Shown one piece after another: positions 58,891 to 64,000 of a stretch of 64,000 bases of DNA. The translations under genes were made by a program, and so were the position numbers. A model generated the notes under the pieces. The model was given only the letters and a program-made list of their open reading frames with translations. It did not search any database and was not told the origin of the DNA. Origin of the DNA: Stomorhina lunata (Eukaryota; Arthropoda; Insecta; Diptera; Rhiniidae); contig OW121742.1 of assembly GCA_933228675.1 (NCBI GenBank), forward strand, positions 39,159,255-39,223,254, read 5' to 3'. Position 1 is the first letter of the stretch. Every line of letters starts with the position of its first letter.

Positions 58891-59479
58891 ATACTTATGT
58901 CATATTCATTGAAACGAAAACGACATTAAAACCTCTGAATGTCACGAACTCTACCAACCTCGTTAAACTTAGCTATACTAATCCAAATATCAAAAAAGGG
59001 TGACTCTAAAGACTGCAACAACCACAGGAGAATAACACTTCTTCCAATGCTGAGCAAGGTACAAAATCGAGTAATTTTAAACAGAATAGAGCCGTTTCCT
59101 CTATACTGATCTCATCAGCAGTGAGATGGCATTTGTTAAGCTTCCTCACAACACCATTTGAAAACCTCTTGAATTCAAGGGCACACACGAAAAAATTTTC
59201 ACTCAACATGCCCAAATTGTCACTCATCATGTCACATTAAACCCAGCTCAGTGATAGCATCGAAGTAAAAACGGGAGTTAAAAGAGGATCCGCAATGTCT
59301 CTTTTACTGTTTAACATCGTCACAAAAAGCTCTATCGGTATACAGTAGACCCTCTGCCAAATATTGGAGGATTTAGATTATGCCGATGACATCTGCCTCA
59401 TGTCTTACACTTTCAGTGATATGTCTAAAAAACTGCAGAAAATTCGAAGGCAGAACTAAAAATGAATCTAGGTAAAACT
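58891..59479 (+). pseudogene. LINE family 2 reverse transcriptase, N-terminal and palm part
   Basis: Segments in order: KKGDSKDCNNHRRITLLPM (about 58994-59050), then VKTGVKRGSAMSLLLFNIV (about 59263-59320), then LEDLDYADDICLMSYTFSD (about 59366-59422), where YADD is the catalytic box. The blocks match reverse-transcriptase motifs of a widespread animal LINE type different from family 1 (FADD, GVPQGS). Sequence between blocks is shortened or out of frame, so this copy is dead. It is followed by a duplicated MITE arm that interrupts the protein after GKTK. Confidence 0.82.
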
Positions 59480-59690
59480 AATGCCCCTATTGTCGTACTC
59501 AACTTAACTCAGTTTGGTCGTCTGTCAGTCGACCCAACTTTTACTCAACCTAAGAAACTGCGACTACTAGAAGCAGAAACTTCAAAGACAGAACTAAAAA
59601 TTTATCTAGGTAAAACTAAAGCCCCTGTTGCCTTTCTAAGCTCAACTCAGTTTGGTCGTCTGCCAGTCGACCCAACTTTCACTTAACCAA
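59450..59690 (+). repeat. 140-bp tandem duplication carrying a MITE arm
   Basis: GCAGAACTAAAAATGAATCT, AGGTAAAACTAA, (A/T)GCCCCT and CAGTTTGGTCGTCTG recur in order with an offset of about 140 bp (GCCCCT at 59481 and 59621). One copy contains only the outer arm of the MITE; the other continues into the full element. Confidence 0.88.
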
Positions 59691-59820
59691 TTTATATTTT
59701 TGATATTGCGGAACTCAACTTTTTTTAAATAGTTTCGCAATATCAAAAAATAATTTGGTTGAGTGAAAGTTGGGTCGAGTGGCAGACTACGAAACTGAGT
59801 TGAGAACAGCAATAGGGGCA
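59619..59820. mobile_element. MITE/foldback inserted in LINE family 2
   Basis: About 200 bp with long inverted arms. AGCCCCTGTTG, CAACTCAGTTTGGTCGTCTG, CCAGTCGACCCAACTTTCAC and TTTTTGATATTGCG on the left are answered by complements on the right ending CAATAGGGGCA. Flanking TAA on both sides (CTAA before, TAAATC after) is a possible 3-bp target-site duplication, as expected for PIF/Harbinger-like MITEs; this class is inference only. It splits the LINE between GKTK and MRIN. Confidence 0.82.
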
Positions 59821-60455
59821 TAAATCTATGCGGATAAATACCGATGTTAGTCTACCACTGAAAATGTACGTCGCTGACCTAGAAAATGTTGTAAATTTTT
59901 GTTATCGTAGTAAAATTGATACTACCGGCGGAGATGTTATTAATCTCATTAACTGCGATAGGCGGTCGTTTGGACTCCTCCATCCCATAGGAAAAAACTC
60001 AAATATATCAAGAGCTACAAAGATCAAAATATGTTACTCAAATGTGAAGTCTACTCTACTCTATGGTTGCGAGACTTGGAATGCAGTTCCTCATGATGTA
60101 TGTAAAATGCAAGTGTCCGAAGAGAATACTTAACATTTTTGGGCCAAACTTCATTTCAAACTCCAACTTATGGTTAGCAAAGAATCAAGTTGCTTTGCAA
60201 ACAGAAATTTTAAGACTCAAATGGAATCGGAAACCAACTAATGATATTACTTGTACCAGAGATATCAGTTATCCTGCGAAATGATGATGGTTCATAAGCC
60301 GCGGAGTGAAATTAAATACGTGGAGACGTCACTTATCCAGCGAAATGATGATGACCCAGAAGTATTGGGGTGAAATTAAACGATTAGCTCAAAACAGATC
60401 CGAATGGATAACTTTTTTAATGACTCTATGTTCCACCTTGGAACATCGTGAATAA
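59821..60455 (+). pseudogene. LINE family 2 reverse transcriptase, C-terminal part
   Basis: Continues the copy interrupted by the MITE. It reads MRINTDVSLPLKMYVADLEN, VVNFCYRSKIDTTGGDV, then SNISRATKIKICYSNVKSTL followed by LLYGCETW, and after a frameshift CPKRILNIFGPNFISNSNLW. Near the end come TWRRHLSSEMMMTQKYWGEI and LAQNRSEW, closing with LCSTLEHRE and a stop at 60453-60455. The 'SNVKS.LLYGCETW', 'TWRR', 'AQ.R..W' and 'LCST' blocks are typical of the C-terminal region of this LINE type. Frameshifts make it non-functional. The 3' tail (AATAAATATAATATAAATTT) is AT-rich. Confidence 0.85.
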
Positions 60456-60530
60456 ATATAATATAAATTTATAAGAATAGTATTAGAACAATGTTTAGCG
60501 TTTAACGATTTAGTGAATATTATTAGAGAA

Positions 60531-61034
60531 TAAGAAGATGCCAACAAAACTTCTAAGCTTAATTCGGACCTTATATGTGAATTTTAAATGTCGAGTCCTA
60601 TATAAGAGCAAATGATCAAATTCGTTCAAGGTTACCACTGGTTTAAGGCTAGGTTGTATCTTATCACCTATAATTTATATAATCTAGTCATCGAAGACAT
60701 AATGCGGTATCCAATGGATTTCCTCCAAACAACTCGAAGATTTGTAATATGCCGATGACGTATGCCTTCTAAGGCAAAGTTAAGAACTTCTTCAGGAAAA
60801 TGTTGATGCTATTACTGTTGAATTTCGGTCAGCTTGTCTGGAAATCAATACTTCCAAGATTGAGATGGTGTAATCCCTTCCAAGACTGAGATGGCGTAGC
60901 CCCCTCAAAGTTGATAAAGAAATTTTAGGGCAGCTTTTTTATCTACAGAAGGTGGCGCCGACGAGGACTTAGAATCCCGTTTAAATAAGACAAAATCTGC
61001 ACTTGGCATTCTCCGATATAATTGGAAATCTTTG
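60531..61034 (+). pseudogene. Second LINE family 2 reverse transcriptase copy, decayed
   Basis: Segments MPTKLLSLIRTLYVNFKCR (about 60537-60593), KVTTGLRLGCILSPIIYII (about 60629-60686), YADDVCLLRQS (about 60751-60780), LEINTSKIEM and, after a gap, GADEDLESRLNKTKSALGIL. It contains in-frame stops, for example after LRLGCILSPIIYII, and lacks the ends. It meets a minus-strand copy at about 61035. Confidence 0.8.
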
Positions 61035-61310
61035 TACATATCAACAGCAGTTCTTCTTCTGCTATCCCAGTGGAGCATAGGGCCTCAACCATCCTTTTAT
61101 ATCGAACTCTATTGAGAGAGCTTGCAACTCCGCATCAATTGACCTTCTCCACGTTCTAGCTCATTCGATTCTGCAATTCGACCACCATATATAAAGGATT
61201 TGTTTGAAAAGGTTTGTAGGTGCTTATCGATGCCATTTGTGCGTTTCCAAGTTTCGTAACCGTTATACAAGACGGACTTAACACTCGAGTTGTATATTCG
61301 TAACTTTGTT
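61035..61310 (-). pseudogene. LINE family 2 C-terminal fragment, minus strand
   Basis: Read on the minus strand: NSSVKSVLYNGYETWKRTNG, KHLQTFSNKS, then TWRRSIDAELQALSIEFD (about 61145-61090), and in another frame KRMVEALCSTG. These match the 'SNVKSVLLYG.ETW', 'TWRR' and 'EALCST' blocks of the C-terminal region. Frame breaks show it is dead. It lies head-on against the plus-strand copy ending near 61034. Confidence 0.8.
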
Positions 61311-61899
61311 TCTAAAATTTGCTATTGCACCTGGTAGAACGTGGATACGGTGAAGTGATGCAGGGTTATAAGAAGCAAAACATTTATCGAATGACGTAAG
61401 CCTAACTTGTTTCATTCATCTGGATGTTCTTGCATAGATTAGTCACCTCCAAAATCCTTGTGCCAGCTGCCGTAGCAAGGGGATTTCTCACTTAATTACC
61501 CCTTGGAATAATATATTCTGTAATGTTGTTTCTTTCCATGCTTAAAACATCGTAAGTGCTAAGTCGATGGATGATGAGTCCAAAGACAAGACCCACGTTT
61601 GTAAAACGAGCCGCTCGATCCGAGACAGACGCCCGCTTGCAGCCGCAACTAACATGTTGAACAGAAGCTACAGTTTCGTACTTTACCAAGTACAATTATC
61701 TTAGACCCTTAGAACAAATATGTCGGAATGGCTCCAAGATAACTCCCCCTCATGTTAGCCCTGACCTAGAATCCCACTCGGGTTGTTTACCGCATCTTCA
61801 ACTAGGTTGCTCAGGTTTCCAGGATGTACCACGAGGAGGTATGGGTAGAAATTGAATATAGTTATTACCTGTTAGCAGGAAACCCAGGCAACAACTGCA
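61311..61899. other. Unresolved sequence in the LINE cluster
   Basis: No clear protein match. GC content is higher than in the satellite spacers. The left part may extend the minus-strand LINE upstream, but I could not trace motifs beyond about 61310. The minus-strand frame at 61492-61695 has no recognised domain. Confidence 0.35.
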
Positions 61900-62300
61900 T
61901 CCCATTTGCATCCCTATGCTCCACCGGAAGTCAAGGATAACAGAAGAAGATGTAGAAGTAAGCCTAACTTCCAGCAATGCTCTATGCTACATTGGAAGCC
62001 AAGGATAACAGAAAATGAACTGTTTTTGTGGTTGGAACTGCGATATTATTAGTACTATCACAGAAGTGGTAGTGGAATCCCAAGATTTCCGAGGAGTTCT
62101 GGTACGAAGAACCGACTGCCGTGGAAGAAGATTTAGCAATGCTATATGGTCCACAGGAATTCAAGATTAATAGAAGAAAAACTGCTATATTATTAGTAAT
62201 ATTACAGGAGTAGAAGTCATTGACCGGAATCCTAAGATTTCCGAGTCGATCCAGTACGAAGAATCGACTGCTCAGGAAGAAGATCTGTATATTGTGTAAA
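61900..62300 (+). repeat. Tandemly repeated LINE 3' ends
   Basis: Three related blocks start with a variant of CTATGCTCCACCGGAAGTCA followed by AGGATAACAGAAGAAGA (about 61915, 61980 and 62138). The first reads as LCSTGSQG-stop, the end of a LINE protein. The following segment (TATTATTAGTACTATCACAG ... CCCAAGATTTCCGAG) is repeated at an offset of about 151 bp (62040 and 62191). The array is diverged. Confidence 0.75.
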
Positions 62301-62343
62301 TATTCATGTAAATATTGATGTTCTTGGAATGATAATCCACAAG

Positions 62344-62468
62344 AAAATGGAATACAACTCTCATGTATGGGCCGGTGCTTCAAAGTGCAGGAAAGGGCGA
62401 AAGTGCTTAACCTTATATAATACAACGCAAACGTAGCAGTAATTCGCTGAGTCCTGATCCTAAACTTA
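62344..62468 (+). pseudogene. LINE family 1 remnant with internal deletions
   Basis: Begins with AAAATGGAATACAACTCTCA and continues, identical to both longer copies, for about 42 bases through GCCGGTGCTTCAAAGT. It then skips about 27 bases relative to 41682-41708, continues GCAGGAAAGGGCGAAAGTGC, and jumps to 3'-UTR-like CGCTGAGTCCTGATCCTAAA. No intact frame. Confidence 0.85.
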
Positions 62469-63510
62469 AAAAGAACATAATTGTCAAACCAACCTCGTAC
62501 ATAGCAATAACAAAAGCAATCAGCATCAGTAGCAACAAAAACAACAAGAACAAATATCAAGATTTACATTGTTGTTATTGGTTTGTTGTCTTAAATGAAC
62601 AAACAACATTCAAGGCAATCGCACAACATACAAGAAAGACAGGAAGGACGCAGGAAGATGCGAACAAGCCAAACGAACGAATGATCGAACTACGTTAATG
62701 AAAGAAGAAGGTAAACCCAAAAATAAAAGCATCGAAATGGAAAAAGGGTTTTAGAGCTCCGGCAACAACAACAGCAACAAAAATCATACACTATTATCAA
62801 GACGAGCTACGTTGGCAGAAGGAACAACATCGACATCAAACTTAAACATAAACGACGCAAAAAAAATGAAGGCATTCCAAAAAAGACAATGACTTCGGTG
62901 CTTTTTTCAGAGATTTTTCTTGGAAAAGCACTGTTTTGTTTTGGCAACAACAACAACAGCAACAAAAAAACAAGCGGAAAAAACAATAACAAGGAGATTG
63001 TTGTGTTGTTTGGAAATGGGTTTGTACTCGTTCATACATGTTTGAATGTTCATATATATGGATGTGTTTGTGTATGTTGACCGCCGTCTCGTTTGGCCAT
63101 AACGATGAAAGTTGTTTTCAATTCTGTGGGAGATTTTTTCCTTGTGAATGTTTTTTTTTTCTTTTTGGGGTTTTTGAAATATTTTAAGTATAAAGAGATT
63201 AAAGAATATTAAATTTTTTACTTCATTTTATTTGGCTGAATAGTTTTATTTTTTATTTTTACAAAGACTAAATCGAGTCCTGAGTTAAGATCATTAGGAG
63301 TTGGGTTAGTGAGTTCTAAAGAAAAATATTTGATATTGTAAGTTAAATGAGAGAGAATTAATAGGATATTTTCTGAGAAAAGTTTTATGTCCTTAAACAG
63401 GATGTAATTTGATGGGAAAATGTTCGTATTTCTGAAGATCGAACAAGATCATTACTTTCCATTTCTCAATTCTAAGAAAGAATTAGGTGGGACTGATCCA
63501 AAATATGAAA
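62469..63510. other. Spacer with CAA/TTG repeats
   Basis: No recognised gene. CAACAACAACAGCAACAAAA at 62946-62965 and several similar runs (62535-62545, 62764-62779) dominate. Short frames on both strands over 62807-63080 come from this repeat. Confidence 0.45.
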
Positions 63511-64000
63511 TTTTTTAAAAATTTTCTATCAGATTTAGAAATTTCCTATACAAATAAGAAATTAAAAAAAAAGTTCATATAAAAATAAAAAATTTTTGTA
63601 AAAGTTCCTAAAAAAATAATACATTTTTAAAAACTTCCTATAAAAATAAGAAATTTTTCAAAATTTCCCTTTCCAAATAATACATTTTTCAAAATGAAAA
63701 ATTTCCTATAAAAATAGGAAATTTTTGAAAAATTTCCTATAAAAATAGGAAATTTTTGAAAAATTTCCTATAAAAATAGGAAATTTTTGAAAAATTTCCT
63801 ATAAAAATAGGAAATTTTTGAAAAATTTCCTATAAAAATAGGAAATTTTTGAAAAATTTCCTTTAAAAATAGGAAATTTTTGAAAAATTTCCTATAAAAA
63901 TAGGAAATTTTTGAAAAATTTCCTATAAAAATAGGAAATTTTTGAAAAATTTCCTATAAAAATAGGAAATTTTTGAAAAATTTCCTATTAAAATAGGAAA
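63511..64000 (+). repeat. Satellite family A array, forward (continues past window)
   Basis: Degenerate monomers at 63511-63695, then near-identical 31-bp monomers (CCTATAAAAATAGGAAATTT, TTGAAAAATTT) to the end of the window. The uniform part has the same sequence as the cores at 45840-46780 and 51810-53630. Confidence 0.95.

Noticed and set aside
61982..62560. 192-codon minus-strand frame as a gene
   Set aside because: It is antisense to tandem LINE 3' ends and a LINE remnant, so it is probably a shadow of transposon sequence.
1..64000. tRNA, rRNA and telomere repeats
   Set aside because: I looked for typical tRNA box sequences, conserved rRNA words and TTAGG-type runs and saw none that were convincing. 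A covariance-model scan would be the decisive test.

Overview
The window looks like eukaryotic, AT-rich repetitive DNA from a fly. I infer a calyptrate dipteran, for example a blow fly or house-fly relative. The reasons are many (CAA)n/(TTG)n runs, jockey/CR1-like LINE pieces with short poly(A) tails, short-period AT satellites, and no bacterial-style gene layout. I could not recognise a complete host gene. The setting could be a very large intron or heterochromatin, but the sequence alone cannot decide.

About 36 kb of the 64 kb (my estimate from array boundaries) is tandem repeat. There are six related families with periods of 29-32 bp. Family A (31 bp) is an almost perfect hairpin monomer: arms GGAAATTTTT and AAAAATTTCC around one base, plus a TATTTTTATA linker. 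It occurs in both orientations at 0.7-7.4, 26.6-28.2, 29.05-29.76, 33.1-34.75, 38.3-39.4, 43.4-44.1, 45.2-47.3, 48.0-50.3, 51.5-53.6 and 63.5-64.0 kb, the last running off the end. Families B (30 bp; 12.3-14.5, 15.9-17.1, 18.4-18.7 kb), C (31 bp; 17.1-18.4, 21.2-25.1, 40.3-43.4, 55.6-56.5 kb), D (29 bp; 29.8-31.8, 36.0-37.2 kb), E (30 bp; 34.8-36.0 kb) and F (32 bp, GC-richer; 56.5-57.2 kb) all carry the perfect palindrome TTTTCTATAGAAAA or a near variant, and differ in the linker between palindromes. Several arrays contain higher-order duplications (about 1545 bp in A, 1592 bp and 217 bp in C), others are nearly perfectly homogenised, and orientation flips at several junctions.

Between the arrays lie roughly 0.7-2.4 kb single-copy-looking spacers and a set of broken transposable elements. 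The best-preserved protein is the reverse transcriptase of a 5'-truncated LINE (40474-42168) inserted cleanly in a family C array with a target-site duplication. Truncated or decayed relatives lie at 8703-9505, 58199-58356 and 62344-62468. A second, older LINE type is scattered at 9.75-10.3, 12.03-12.19, 58.9-60.46, 60.5-61.3 (two pieces in opposite orientation) and 61.9-62.3 kb, interrupted by foldback/MITE-like elements. The 57.9-62.5 kb stretch is therefore a nest of transposon debris.

Nothing suggests genes acting together as a pathway. The most interesting feature is the related set of hairpin/palindromic satellites with a three-helical-turn period, their higher-order amplification and their compound junctions.
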